A stretch of 17,983 nt of DNA, taken from NCBI GenBank assembly GCA_001751155.1, contig MAXR01000065.1:710-18692 (forward strand), written 5' to 3'. Source of the DNA: Desulfuromonadales bacterium C00003068 (GTDB lineage: Bacteria > Desulfobacterota > Desulfuromonadia > Desulfuromonadales > Desulfuromonadaceae). The notes beneath the pieces were generated by a model. The model worked only from the letters and a program-made list of their open reading frames with translations, ran no database searches and was not told the DNA's origin. Numbering within the stretch: position 1 is the first letter of the stretch; every line of letters starts with the position of its first letter. The position numbers and the translations under genes were made by a program. Positions 9,722 through 17,023 of the stretch are shown here, piece after piece.

Positions 9722-11341
9722 TCAGCTGACAACCACTTTAGGCTCGCGGTTAACTTGCCATTGCTGAAGTATAGTTAATATATTGTTGACCATCCAGTAA
9801 AGAACCAATCCAGAGGGGAAATTGAGAAACATAAAAGTAAAAATAATCGGCATAAACATAAAGATTTTAGCCTGAGCGGGGTCCATAGTACTCGGGCTCA
9901 TCTTCTGTTGGAAAAACATGGTTACCCCCATAATAATAGGGGTGATGTAATAGGGATCTTTAACAGAAAGATCCTGAAGCCAGAAAGCAAAGGGCGCGTG
10001 ACGCAGGGCAATAGTACCGAGAAGCACCTTGTACAGAGCAAAAAAGACCGGAATCTGCACAAACATGGGTAGACAGCCCCCCATGGGATTGACCCGCTTA
10101 GTCTTGTAGAGCCCCATAATCTCTTTATTAAGTTGTTCCTTGTTGTTTTTAAACTTCTCCCGCAACTTCTGCATGTCTGGCTGCAAGGTCTGCATTGCCT
10201 TCATGGATTTATAGCTCTTTTGAGTCAAGGGCCAAAAGAGCAGCTTGATAATACAGGTGAGCAGAATAATAGCTACTCCCCAATTACCAACATAACTATA
10301 AAAGAACTTCAATACAGTTAGAAGCGGTCGGGCAATAATCCCAAAAAATCCGAAATCAATAGCCTTATCAAGTTGATGACCCGATGCCTCAAGTATCTCC
10401 AGGTCGCGGGGGCCGAAAAAACACAGGTAATCAGCGCTAACAGATTGACCCGCAGCCAAAACCGCATACGGGGTCTCTATGCTATTTTGAATTAAATCCC
10501 CATTTTTTTCGATACGGAATTTTTCCCCGGCATCAGCCAGAGCAACTATGGCCGACATAAAATATTTATGCTCAAAGCCAGTCCAGACTGACCCCTTGCC
10601 ATATACAGGTTCCTCTTCGTCAAGATCCTCTACATCATGGGTATGAACCTTTTCACCATCATAGACAGCTGGCCCAACGAAAGAATAGCGTGATCCCTTC
10701 ATCGACTCGTCCCATGGCTGGACGAGAATTAAACTCGTCGCACCGCGAACAGACTGGGATCCAAGATTGGTCACTCTCACCTGTAGATCAAAATCGAAAG
10801 AATCACCCCTTAACTTGTAGATCTTTTCTACTTTAAGACCACGAGGGGATATCGCGCTAAAAACGATTTCCTTCTCCTCTCCGGCCTCCAATTCAATTTG
10901 CTCTTCCCCGACAGAAACTGCATAAAAGCCTTCTGCTGCAATATCAAATTCCCCAAGCCCCTCTGTACGCAAAGCAGCCTGCTGCAAGGCCCCAGCATCA
11001 ACTAAAGAAACCGGCGGAGAGTCCGGCGCTGTTGTTTGTAGATAACCGGGCAATTGCAAAGACTTCAAACGCCCGCCCACCGAGCTGAAAACAGCCTCAT
11101 AGCGCCCTGTATTAACAATTATTTGTTGTTCCTGCTGAGGAACCAAAATGGTTTGGCCCACCGAAGTAGTTTCAGCAGTAAGGGTTGTAGAAACAGCTGG
11201 GTTTTCAATAACCGAAACTGGCTGGGAATCAACAACTCCCTGCTGTTCCGGTGGGACCGAAGGAGTGGGAAATAGGAAGTTGACTCCCACCCAAACCGCC
11301 AGCATAAGGACAAAGGCAATCAGAATATTCTTATTTTCCAT
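9722..11341 (-). CDS. yidC: membrane protein insertase YidC
   Basis: Inner-membrane insertase/chaperone of 539 aa, the large Gram-negative form. Residues 6-24 are the first membrane segment (ILIAFVLMLAVWVGVNFLF), a periplasmic beta-sandwich domain spans roughly 70-330, and the conserved insertase core with five hydrophobic segments fills the C-terminal ~200 residues (from FFGIIARPLLTVLKFFYSYVG to VLYWMVNNILTILQQW). In the groove segment, ILLTCIIKLLFWPLTQKS has lysine where E. coli has the functional Arg366; the positive charge is kept. The ATG at 11341 has GGAG nine nt upstream. It follows yidD by 42 nt. The jag/khpB gene often found next is absent. Confidence 0.97.
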   Translation of the reverse strand: MENKNILIAFVLMLAVWVGVNFLFPTPSVPPEQQGVVDSQPVSVIENPAVSTTLTAETTSVGQTILVPQQEQQIIVNTGRYEAVFSSVGGRLKSLQLPGYLQTTAPDSPPVSLVDAGALQQAALRTEGLGEFDIAAEGFYAVSVGEEQIELEAGEEKEIVFSAISPRGLKVEKIYKLRGDSFDFDLQVRVTNLGSQSVRGATSLILVQPWDESMKGSRYSFVGPAVYDGEKVHTHDVEDLDEEEPVYGKGSVWTGFEHKYFMSAIVALADAGEKFRIEKNGDLIQNSIETPYAVLAAGQSVSADYLCFFGPRDLEILEASGHQLDKAIDFGFFGIIARPLLTVLKFFYSYVGNWGVAIILLTCIIKLLFWPLTQKSYKSMKAMQTLQPDMQKLREKFKNNKEQLNKEIMGLYKTKRVNPMGGCLPMFVQIPVFFALYKVLLGTIALRHAPFAFWLQDLSVKDPYYITPIIMGVTMFFQQKMSPSTMDPAQAKIFMFMPIIFTFMFLNFPSGLVLYWMVNNILTILQQWQVNREPKVVVS

Positions 11342-11383
11342 TTGAGAAATCTCCGTTTGTCAGCTGGCGATTGCAGCAGATAA

Positions 11384-11593
11384 TTAAACAGGGTCGTAGC
11401 CGCCTGGATGGAAAGGGTGACAACGTCCGAGGCGGAAAGCGGTCATCAATAAGCCCCGCGCAACTCCGTTTTTGACTACCGCCTCATAGGCATAAATGGA
11501 ACAACTGGGATAAAATCGACAGGAAGGTGCCTTAAGAGGTGAAATAAATAGCTGATAGAAAGTCAATAGAGCGAGTACCGCTTTTTGCAGCAT
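11384..11593 (-). CDS. yidD: membrane protein insertion efficiency factor YidD
   Basis: Small membrane-associated protein of 69 aa that assists YidC-dependent insertion. The family core is intact: [31 protein letters not shown] followed by [23 protein letters not shown], with the three conserved cysteines. It sits in the standard rnpA-yidD-yidC order, 16 nt after the rnpA stop. The ribosome-binding site is weak (AAGG about 12 nt upstream), so it may depend on coupling to rnpA. Confidence 0.95.
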   Translation of the reverse strand: MLQKAVLALLTFYQLFISPLKAPSCRFYPSCSIYAYEAVVKNGVARGLLMTAFRLGRCHPFHPGGYDPV

Positions 11594-11609
11594 GACAGGA
11601 TCGCCTTTT

Positions 11610-11951
11610 TTATTTTTCTACCAAAAATTTTAATTCCTCGCAGATCCGAGCATAACTAATCTCCGCTGCGCCTTTCTTGGCAATAATGGATATGTCAATA
11701 CCAACCGGCAACCTATTGATATGGTTGCGAAAAAATTCTCTAACTAGGCGCTTGACTCGATTGCGCTGAACAGCCCCACCAACCTTGCGACTAACGGTAA
11801 GTCCAAGACGAGTGAGGCTGTTCGATCGATGTAAAACTACAACGATAAAGTTGGGTGTGTGCCGACGTTTCCCACCTTGGCGCACCAGCTGAAAGTCACT
11901 GGACTTTCTTAGGTGGCGTTCTTTAGGGAAGGAATAAAGGCCGGTACCCAT
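11610..11951 (-). CDS. rnpA: ribonuclease P protein component
   Basis: Protein subunit of RNase P, which helps the catalytic RNA cleave the 5' leader from pre-tRNA. The 113-aa product has the normal N-terminus [13 protein letters not shown], the [14 protein letters not shown] strand, and the basic signature [13 protein letters not shown] that binds the RNA. It begins 7 nt after the rpmH stop. I see no good ribosome-binding site before the ATG at 11951, so it is probably coupled to rpmH. The RNase P RNA gene is not in this window. Confidence 0.96.
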   Translation of the reverse strand: MGTGLYSFPKERHLRKSSDFQLVRQGGKRRHTPNFIVVVLHRSNSLTRLGLTVSRKVGGAVQRNRVKRLVREFFRNHINRLPVGIDISIIAKKGAAEISYARICEELKFLVEK

Positions 11952-11958
11952 ATCGAAT

Positions 11959-12111
11959 CTATTTAATTGGAATAGTTACGACCAACTTAGTACGGCCACG
12001 AGCCCTACGACGACGAATAACGGAACGACCATTTTTGCTCTGCATCCGGGCACGGAAGCCGTGGGTTCTCTTTCTACGGATTCTGCTGGGCTGATAAGTT
12101 CTCTTGGACAT
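11959..12111 (-). CDS. rpmH: 50S ribosomal protein L34
   Basis: Very small, very basic ribosomal protein, translated by eye as 50 aa beginning [19 protein letters not shown] and ending LVVTIPIK. The [19 protein letters not shown] block is the L34 signature; the C-terminal tail LVVTIPIK is a few residues longer than the E. coli form. The ATG at 12111 has GAGGAG six nt upstream, and a good promoter sits about 70 bp further up. It is the first gene of the leftward rpmH-rnpA-yidD-yidC operon, the classic neighbour of oriC. Confidence 0.97.
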   Translation of the reverse strand: MSKRTYQPSRIRRKRTHGFRARMQSKNGRSVIRRRRARGRTKLVVTIPIK

Positions 12112-12178
12112 TTGTATCTCCTCTGTAGCTTATTTTTATCCTAAGGAAACGGAAACAAGGAAATTTAACGAATCGCAT

Positions 12179-12207
12179 TATTAACCACGTTCGAATTTTT
12201 TTGTCAA
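12179..12207 (-). promoter_or_regulatory. promoter of the rpmH operon
   Basis: Minus strand: perfect -35 TTGACA at 12202-12207, 17-bp spacer, -10 TTAATA at 12179-12184, pointing at rpmH. The -35 hexamer and spacing are consensus; the -10 matches in part, and TAATAA one base further on is an alternative. Confidence 0.65.
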
Positions 12208-12319
12208 GAGGTAAACATAAAGACCTAATTTCAACTGAGTTACAAGGAGGGTATTCTTTTTTGTATTATTCCTTGAATTCGGGCCAGGCCCCTGGTGAGA
12301 ATTTATTTTTCAATAGTGA

Positions 12320-12545
12320 AGCCTGCTTGTTAACAGGCTACTACTTCTTATAGTCTTTTCTTTTAAAAATAGTAGATAGTAGTAGATGCCTGTTAATTTG
12401 TTGATATCCGGTCAAAACCTTAAAAAACCAGCTATTTAGGCTGTGATCGAAAAATGTTATAAGCTGTGTCGAAAAAAGCAGTTTTTGTGGAAAAGTCCAT
12501 GGGGGACAGATTTGCCGCAGTTGTCCACTTTTTCGTCCACACCTT
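12320..12545 (-). other. oriC: origin module 1 (inverted copy of module 2)
   Basis: The reverse complement of this stretch aligns along its whole length with 14521-14747 on the other side of dnaA. From the dnaA side outward it holds two box-like sites on the plus strand (TTGTCCACT 12521-12529 and TCGTCCACA 12533-12541), TTTTCCACA on the minus strand (12486-12494), a weak site ATATCAACA (about 12400-12408, minus), the GC-containing block GCCTGTTA, a DnaA-trio array and an AT-rich tract. The outer edge is a small hairpin AGCCTG/CAGGCT at 12320-12339. The order matches the basal unwinding arrangement known from Bacillus subtilis. It is assigned as origin from motifs and position only. Confidence 0.8.
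12345..12388 (+). other. DnaA-trio array and AT-rich unwinding tract of module 1
   Basis: The plus strand reads TAGTAG (12370-12375), A, TAGTAGTAG (12377-12385), ATG, next to a 25-bp A/T-rich tract (12345-12369). Trio repeats between a GC-containing block and an AT-rich tract mark the place where DnaA captures a single strand in other bacteria. On the far side of the tract, TACTAC at 12339-12344 is an inverted pair of trios, and TAACAGGC/GCCTGTTA (12331-12338 and 12388-12395) form a perfect 8-bp inverted repeat around the whole unit. Confidence 0.75.
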
Positions 12546-12725
12546 TTAGTGGTTTTTGAGACGGTCAATTCCTGTATTCAGGGAAATGATTAAAGCTCGG
12601 AGTTAAAAAAGATTCTCCATATTTAATAGTAGAGTGGTGCTTGTCGCTAAAACGATAACCGATCTCCGGATAGGAGAAGGAGGTCACTTGTCTGGAAATA
12701 TCTATGGTAAGCGGTCACGGCAGAA
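12546..12725. other. origin spacer with no recognised gene
   Basis: 180 bp between origin module 1 and repeat copy B. No ORF with a start and ribosome-binding site was found. The only structure noted is a small stem TCTCC/GGAGA at 12663-12677 and a lone TAGTAG at 12627-12632. Confidence 0.5.
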
Positions 12726-12952
12726 CTAGTTTCCGTCCGGAAACGGCTCTTTTGATTCATTCTATCCTTGGTCCTTCGCTCATGGGGCAGCACAGAGACT
12801 GTCAAATTTTTCAATCATGAAAATTTTTGTGACGTACAGGTGTATGTCTCCGCGCAAGCCATTGATTTCCTTGCCACGACAAAAACCCCCTCGTTTTAGA
12901 CTCGGAAACCTGCTCGGTGTTCATCCAGAATTTCAGGATGAACACTAACTAG
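12726..12952 (+). repeat. dispersed hairpin-rich repeat, copy B, inside the origin spacer
   Basis: Second copy of the element at 3151-3414, in the opposite orientation. It starts with CTAG and the near-palindrome GTTTCCG/CGGAAAC (12729-12744) followed by CTCTTTT, and ends with the perfect 10-bp hairpin GTGTTCATCC/GGATGAACAC and ACTAACTAG. A central hairpin AAATTTTTCA/TGAAAATTTT (12804-12827) sits where copy A has a perfect 10-bp stem, so the fold is kept although bases differ. Both ends are hairpins bearing CTAGTT-type termini, like imperfect terminal inverted repeats. Confidence 0.75.
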
Positions 12953-12966
12953 GTGTAAGCTTTCTC

Positions 12967-13006
12967 CTACCAAAAATTTCTTGCAAAAGAGGGGGGCCTT
13001 TGGTAG
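12967..13006. repeat. inverted repeat between repeat copy B and the dnaA promoter
   Basis: CTACCAAA and TTTGGTAG pair perfectly over 8 bp around a 24-bp loop that includes a run of six G. There is no T-run, so it is not an obvious terminator. Role unknown. Confidence 0.4.
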
Positions 13007-13071
13007 CTTGAATCTCTTATTTCCCCATAGGACAATAGCGGAAATAAGCCATCGCATCTCAGCAACAATAA

Positions 13072-13113
13072 TTATCCACACCTGTGTATATAGTTGTGGA
13101 TTAATTATATAAT
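13072..13113 (+). promoter_or_regulatory. dnaA promoter region with paired DnaA boxes
   Basis: A perfect DnaA box TTATCCACA (13072-13080, plus) faces TAATCCACA on the minus strand (13095-13103), and a consensus -10 TATAAT lies at 13108-13113. No good -35 is visible at 16-18 bp. The boxes overlap where RNA polymerase would sit, which suggests autoregulation by DnaA. A transcript starting near 13120 would exclude the upstream in-frame ATG at 13094 as the dnaA start. Confidence 0.65.
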
Positions 13114-13156
13114 CCGTCCTGTTATTTTCACTCTTTTATGTAGTCTGAATCAGCCT

Positions 13157-14512
13157 ATGAACGGACTTTGGGAAAAAACCCTAAATCAGTTAGAGAAAAC
13201 CCTCACACCACAACATTTTGCTACTTGGATCCAACCTATCAAGTTTGCCGGGGTAGAGGAGGATAAAGTTCTACTGGAAGTCCCTAACCGTTTTGTTCTT
13301 GATTGGGTACGGGACCACTATGTGTCCATTATTAAAGAAATAATTTCAAAACTTGCGGATACCCCTTATCGCGTTGTTCTGAAGGTTTCCACAGCGCCGG
13401 CCACAAAATCAACAGCACAATCTGTAGCCTCACCAACAAAGCCTTCTCCGCCACCAGCGCCAGCGAAACCTCCTGTTCGCACCGCGAATAACGGATTTAA
13501 CCTCAATCCCAAATACACCTTTGAAGAATTTGTTCTCGGTTCCTCTAACCAATTTGCTTGTGCGGCCGCTATGGCCGTTGCTAATAATCCTGCTACCACC
13601 TATAACCCACTCTTTATTTACGGCGGAGTCGGTCTCGGCAAGACACATCTTGTAACAGCCATCGGTAACTCTATTTTAAAAAACAATCCCGAGATGAAAG
13701 TATGTTATTACACCTCGGAAAAGTTCATGAATGAGCTAATAAATTCGCTTCGCTACGCCAAAATGGATGAATTCCGCAACAAATTTCGCTCAATGGATGT
13801 CCTGCTCATCGACGACGTTCAGTTCATTGCGGGCAAGGAACGAACCCAAGAAGAGTTTTTTCACACATTCAACGCTCTATACGATTCCCATAAGCAGATT
13901 GTAGTCACCTCCGACAAGTTTCCAAAAGAAATACCAGGTCTTGAAGAACGTCTACGGTCCCGATTTGAATGGGGTCTGATAGCCGACATTCAAGCGCCAG
14001 ACATGGAAACTAAGCACGCAATCTTAACGATGAAAGCTGAAGCTAACGGAATTGGCTTACCTGAAGAAGTGGCTTACTTTTTAGCTAACTCTATCAGCAG
14101 CAACGTCCGTGAACTGGAGGGGTACTTGGTACGCATTGGTGCCTACGCTAGCCTTACGGCCACACCCGTTACCCTTGAGATGGCTCAGGAAGTATTAAAA
14201 GATATACTCATCGAAAAAAAACGCGAACTTAGCGTTGAGGAAATTCAGAAGCGGGTGGCTCATCATTATGGAATAAAGGTAGCCGAAATTAAATCATCCA
14301 AAAGGATGAAAGCCCTGGTTCTGCCACGGCAGATTGCCATGTATCTCTCTCGGCAATTGACGTCCTTTTCCTATCCTGAGATAGGTGATCGATTTGGCGG
14401 CAAAGATCACTCTACTATTATTCATGCTATTAAAAAGATTGAAAAACTAATGGAAGAAGATTTTCAACTCCGAGCTGTAATAAATTCTCTTAAAAAGGAA
14501 TTGACAGTCTAA
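13157..14512 (+). CDS. dnaA: chromosomal replication initiator protein DnaA
   Basis: AAA+ initiator that binds DnaA boxes and opens the origin. From the chosen ATG the product is 451 aa, beginning MNGLWEKTLNQLEKTLTPQHF, the family start of domain I (DnaB/helicase contact). A proline/alanine-rich linker covers about 80-110. The AAA+ domain has Walker A GGVGLGKTH at 156-164, the strand-binding segment EKFMNELINSLR near 188-199, Walker B LLIDD at 216-220, and RLRSRF at 265-270. The C-terminal helix-turn-helix carries the signature GGKDHSTIIHA at about 414-424. An in-frame ATG at 13094 would add 21 residues unlike the family and precede the likely transcription start. No clear ribosome-binding site is visible. 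Confidence 0.97.
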   Translation: MNGLWEKTLNQLEKTLTPQHFATWIQPIKFAGVEEDKVLLEVPNRFVLDWVRDHYVSIIKEIISKLADTPYRVVLKVSTAPATKSTAQSVASPTKPSPPPAPAKPPVRTANNGFNLNPKYTFEEFVLGSSNQFACAAAMAVANNPATTYNPLFIYGGVGLGKTHLVTAIGNSILKNNPEMKVCYYTSEKFMNELINSLRYAKMDEFRNKFRSMDVLLIDDVQFIAGKERTQEEFFHTFNALYDSHKQIVVTSDKFPKEIPGLEERLRSRFEWGLIADIQAPDMETKHAILTMKAEANGIGLPEEVAYFLANSISSNVRELEGYLVRIGAYASLTATPVTLEMAQEVLKDILIEKKRELSVEEIQKRVAHHYGIKVAEIKSSKRMKALVLPRQIAMYLSRQLTSFSYPEIGDRFGGKDHSTIIHAIKKIEKLMEEDFQLRAVINSLKKELTV

Positions 14513-14520
14513 AGAGAAAC

Positions 14521-14747
14521 AAAAGGTGTGGATGAAAACGTTGATAACTATAGGGAATTTATCCCTCACGTACTTTTCCACAAAATAGGCTCATTTCGAC
14601 ACAGCCTAAACCCTTTTTTCCTCACAGGCTATAACGCTAGTTTTTAAAGCTTTTTATCGGATACCAACAAATCAACAGGCATCTATTACTACTACTGATT
14701 TTTAAAAGAAAAGATTATAAGAAACAGTAGGCTGTTAACAGGAGGCT
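14521..14747 (+). other. oriC: origin module 2 (inverted copy of module 1)
   Basis: This fills the dnaA-dnaN gap. From the dnaA side it holds minus-strand sites TCATCCACA (14527-14535) and TTATCAACG (14539-14547), a plus-strand TTTTCCACA (14574-14582), a weak ATACCAACA (14661-14669), CAACAGGC, a trio array and an AT-rich tract. The inner boxes are 26 bp apart, exactly as in module 1, although the bases between differ, and box-to-trio distance is about 100 bp in both. The module's end carries the AGGAGG ribosome-binding site of dnaN (14740-14745). The dnaA-dnaN gap is where B. subtilis unwinds. Confidence 0.82.
14683..14741 (-). other. DnaA-trio array and AT-rich unwinding tract of module 2
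   Basis: The plus strand reads CTATTACTACTACTG (14683-14697), so the minus strand carries TAG-type trios, followed by an A/T-rich tract of about 25 bp (14698-14724). On the far side CAGTAG (14725-14730) is a short trio pair in the opposite direction, followed by the 10-bp palindrome CTGTTAACAG (14732-14741). The layout mirrors module 1. Confidence 0.72.
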
Positions 14748-14749
14748 AT

Positions 14750-15868
14750 ATGCGCTTCGCCATTGAAAAAGAAATTTTCATCAAGGGCCTGGCCCGGATT
14801 CAAGGGATCGTGGAAAAAAAGAATACTATCCCTATTCTGGCCAATGTTCTAATCGAGGCGGTCGATGGAGAGATTCAACTGACAGCTACCGATTTGGAAG
14901 TCGGAATGAAGGCCAGCTATCCGGCCACCGTTAGCTCCTCAGGAAAAATAACGGTTTCTGCAAAAAAACTTTACGAAATAATCAAAGAACTGCCTGAACA
15001 GGAAATCGATTTCAATGCCAAAGACAATTGTTGGATTGAAATTCGCTGCGGTAAAGCTTTTTTCAACATTGTCGGTCTGTCGGCGGAAGAATTTCCATAT
15101 TTCCCTCATTTCCAAAAAGAACAGTTCGTCAGCGTGGACGGCCCTCTGCTTAAGGAAATGATCGACAAAACCTTTTTCTCCATTTCTACTGACGAGAGTA
15201 AATACAATCTCAACGGTATCTACTTTCGCCCTGTGGAAAAAGATGGAATGCAATTGCTGCGTCTGGTAGCGACGGATGGCCATCGTCTCTCGCTCATTCA
15301 AAAACCCCTCGATGTCAGCCATATCGAGCAGTTGGCTAAAGGAGTCATCTTTCCTCGTAAAGGGATTTTTGAATTAAAAAAGATGGCTGAAGAGAGTGAT
15401 GGCGAATTGCTCATCGGATTTTTCGATAACAATGCTGTCATTCAGAAAAACCAGACTGTGGTTGTTATGCGCCTGGTTGACGGAGAGTTTCCTGATTACA
15501 ATCGGGTTATTCCACAAAACAACGATTTAAAAGCTATTATCCCTCGTGATTCCTTTTTGCATGCCCTGCGACGCATGTCGATTCTTTCTAGCGAAAAGTC
15601 GAAAGGGGTCAAGATCGAAATTAAAGAAAATATTCTTGAGATGTCCTCGTCCAATCCTGAATTTGGCGATGCGCGAGAAGATATCGAAATAGAATACCAA
15701 GGAGATGAAATAAGTGTTGGCTTCAACGCTCGCTATCTCATAGATATTCTCAATGCACAGACTGAAGAAAAAATTTGTCTTTCTTTGCGGGATAAACTCT
15801 CCCCCGGGTTGATCACTCCCTGTGAAAATCAGGAATACCTCGCTGTGATCATGCCCATGAGGCTCTAA
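14750..15868 (+). CDS. dnaN: DNA polymerase III subunit beta (sliding clamp)
   Basis: Ring-shaped processivity clamp of the replicase, 372 aa, standard length for three tandem clamp domains. It begins MRFAIEKEIFIKGLARIQGIVEKKNTIPILANVLIEA, with TATDLEVGMKA next; ATDGHRLSLIQ lies in the central domain, and the end YLAVIMPMRL is the conserved C-terminus that helps form the protein-binding cleft. The ATG has AGGAGG four nt upstream. That ribosome-binding site lies within origin module 2, so dnaN translation signals and the second unwinding unit share sequence. recF follows after 44 nt. Confidence 0.98.
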   Translation: MRFAIEKEIFIKGLARIQGIVEKKNTIPILANVLIEAVDGEIQLTATDLEVGMKASYPATVSSSGKITVSAKKLYEIIKELPEQEIDFNAKDNCWIEIRCGKAFFNIVGLSAEEFPYFPHFQKEQFVSVDGPLLKEMIDKTFFSISTDESKYNLNGIYFRPVEKDGMQLLRLVATDGHRLSLIQKPLDVSHIEQLAKGVIFPRKGIFELKKMAEESDGELLIGFFDNNAVIQKNQTVVVMRLVDGEFPDYNRVIPQNNDLKAIIPRDSFLHALRRMSILSSEKSKGVKIEIKENILEMSSSNPEFGDAREDIEIEYQGDEISVGFNARYLIDILNAQTEEKICLSLRDKLSPGLITPCENQEYLAVIMPMRL

Positions 15869-15912
15869 AATGTTTAAGGAGCAGGGAAAATATCTCTGTA
15901 AATAGTTGTTCC

Positions 15913-17010
15913 ATGTATCTCCGTCGTTTGGTATTGCATAATTTTCGCAATCTGGAACATGTCGAAGTCCTCCCTGATCAACGGTTTAACGTTTTATGGG
16001 GAGCCAATGCCCAGGGAAAAACCAATATTCTTGAGGGAATCTATCTCCTTGGCCATCTGAAGAGCTTTCGCGGTGCATCCGGGAGTGAAATGATTCGCCG
16101 GCAGGAGACAGCTGGAAGGCTGTTCGGCGAGGTCATGTGCGGTGGGGTATTGACCACCATTGAACTGACCTTTAAAGGACAACAGAAAAGTGCTCGTATT
16201 AATGGTAAACCGGTTTCTAACAGCTCAGAATTTCTAGGATTATTTCCAACTATTCTGTTTTCCCCTGAAGAGGTAGGATTGGCCAGAGGTTATCCGGCTG
16301 GTCGCCGGGCCTTGCTCGATAGAGCGGCTTTTCAGGCTGATCCCTCTTTTTTAGAAAGAGCTCGCTCCTATCAACGCTGTTTGCAACAGCGCAATCAACT
16401 GCTTAAGGAGGGCTGCGATACATCTCAGTTGTCTCCTTGGAACGAAAACCTTATACTGACCGGCGCTCGTCTTCGTTTGGACAGAATCGGTTATTTGCAG
16501 CGCCTGGTACCGCAGTTGCAGGATATATATCGACAGATAACCGCCGGTAAGGAAGAAGCAGACCTGCACTATCCGACTCCTGCGGGTACCGAAGAAGAGT
16601 TGCGAGAAGGGTTTCGAAGAGAACTGGAACAGGTAGCAGGGCAAGAAAAGCGTCTCGGACGTACTCTGGTTGGCCCTCATCGGGATGATCCATATTTTCT
16701 TGTGGGAGGGCACTCCCTGCGTCAGTATGGATCTCAGGGACAACAACGATCATTTATGCTGGCTTTTAAAACGGCCCAGATCATCGATCTCGAGACAATA
16801 ATTGGCCATCAGCCGGTCTTGCTGCTGGATGATATGACCGGCGAACTTGATCGCCAGCGGCAGGAATTCTTTTTTCAGTTTTTACGTAGCCGACAGGGAC
16901 AAGTTTTTATCACCGCCACCGAACTACAGGCATTGTGCAACAAGGGGTTCGACGACGTCAGGTCCTTTCGTGTCAGCGAAGGAAATCTGAAGGATGTCGC
17001 TTGTCAATAA
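15913..17010 (+). CDS. recF: DNA replication and repair protein RecF
   Basis: SMC-like ATPase that helps load RecA at single-strand gaps with RecO and RecR. It is 365 aa, normal for the family. The N-terminus [15 protein letters not shown] is typical, Walker [10 protein letters not shown] is at residues 30-38, the ABC-type signature region is [21 protein letters not shown], and Walker B is [12 protein letters not shown], ending with FITATE. The start is ATG with no strong ribosome-binding site nearby. It lies between dnaN and gyrB in the classic dnaA-dnaN-recF-gyrB order; gyrB begins 13 nt after its stop. Confidence 0.97.
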   Translation: MYLRRLVLHNFRNLEHVEVLPDQRFNVLWGANAQGKTNILEGIYLLGHLKSFRGASGSEMIRRQETAGRLFGEVMCGGVLTTIELTFKGQQKSARINGKPVSNSSEFLGLFPTILFSPEEVGLARGYPAGRRALLDRAAFQADPSFLERARSYQRCLQQRNQLLKEGCDTSQLSPWNENLILTGARLRLDRIGYLQRLVPQLQDIYRQITAGKEEADLHYPTPAGTEEELREGFRRELEQVAGQEKRLGRTLVGPHRDDPYFLVGGHSLRQYGSQGQQRSFMLAFKTAQIIDLETIIGHQPVLLLDDMTGELDRQRQEFFFQFLRSRQGQVFITATELQALCNKGFDDVRSFRVSEGNLKDVACQ

Positions 17011-17023
17011 GCATGAGGAATTT

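Noticed and set aside
12281..12295. GC-rich palindromes GGGCCAGGCCC and CCAGGCCCCTGG between the rpmH promoter and module 1
   Set aside because: Short overlapping palindromes with no following T-run and no counterpart next to module 2; nothing ties them to a function.
12341..12568. 75-aa open frame on the minus strand
   Set aside because: It lies entirely within origin module 1, and its codons are the trio, AT-rich and box sequences shared with module 2; not a gene.
12627..12632. Lone TAGTAG beside an AT-rich stretch, as a possible third trio site
   Set aside because: Only two repeats, with no DnaA box or GC-containing block at the expected place; likely chance.
13094..13156. Upstream in-frame ATG extending DnaA by 21 residues
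   Set aside because: It overlaps the minus-strand DnaA box and lies upstream of the TATAAT. The added residues do not resemble DnaA N-termini, whereas MNGLWEKTL at 13157 does.
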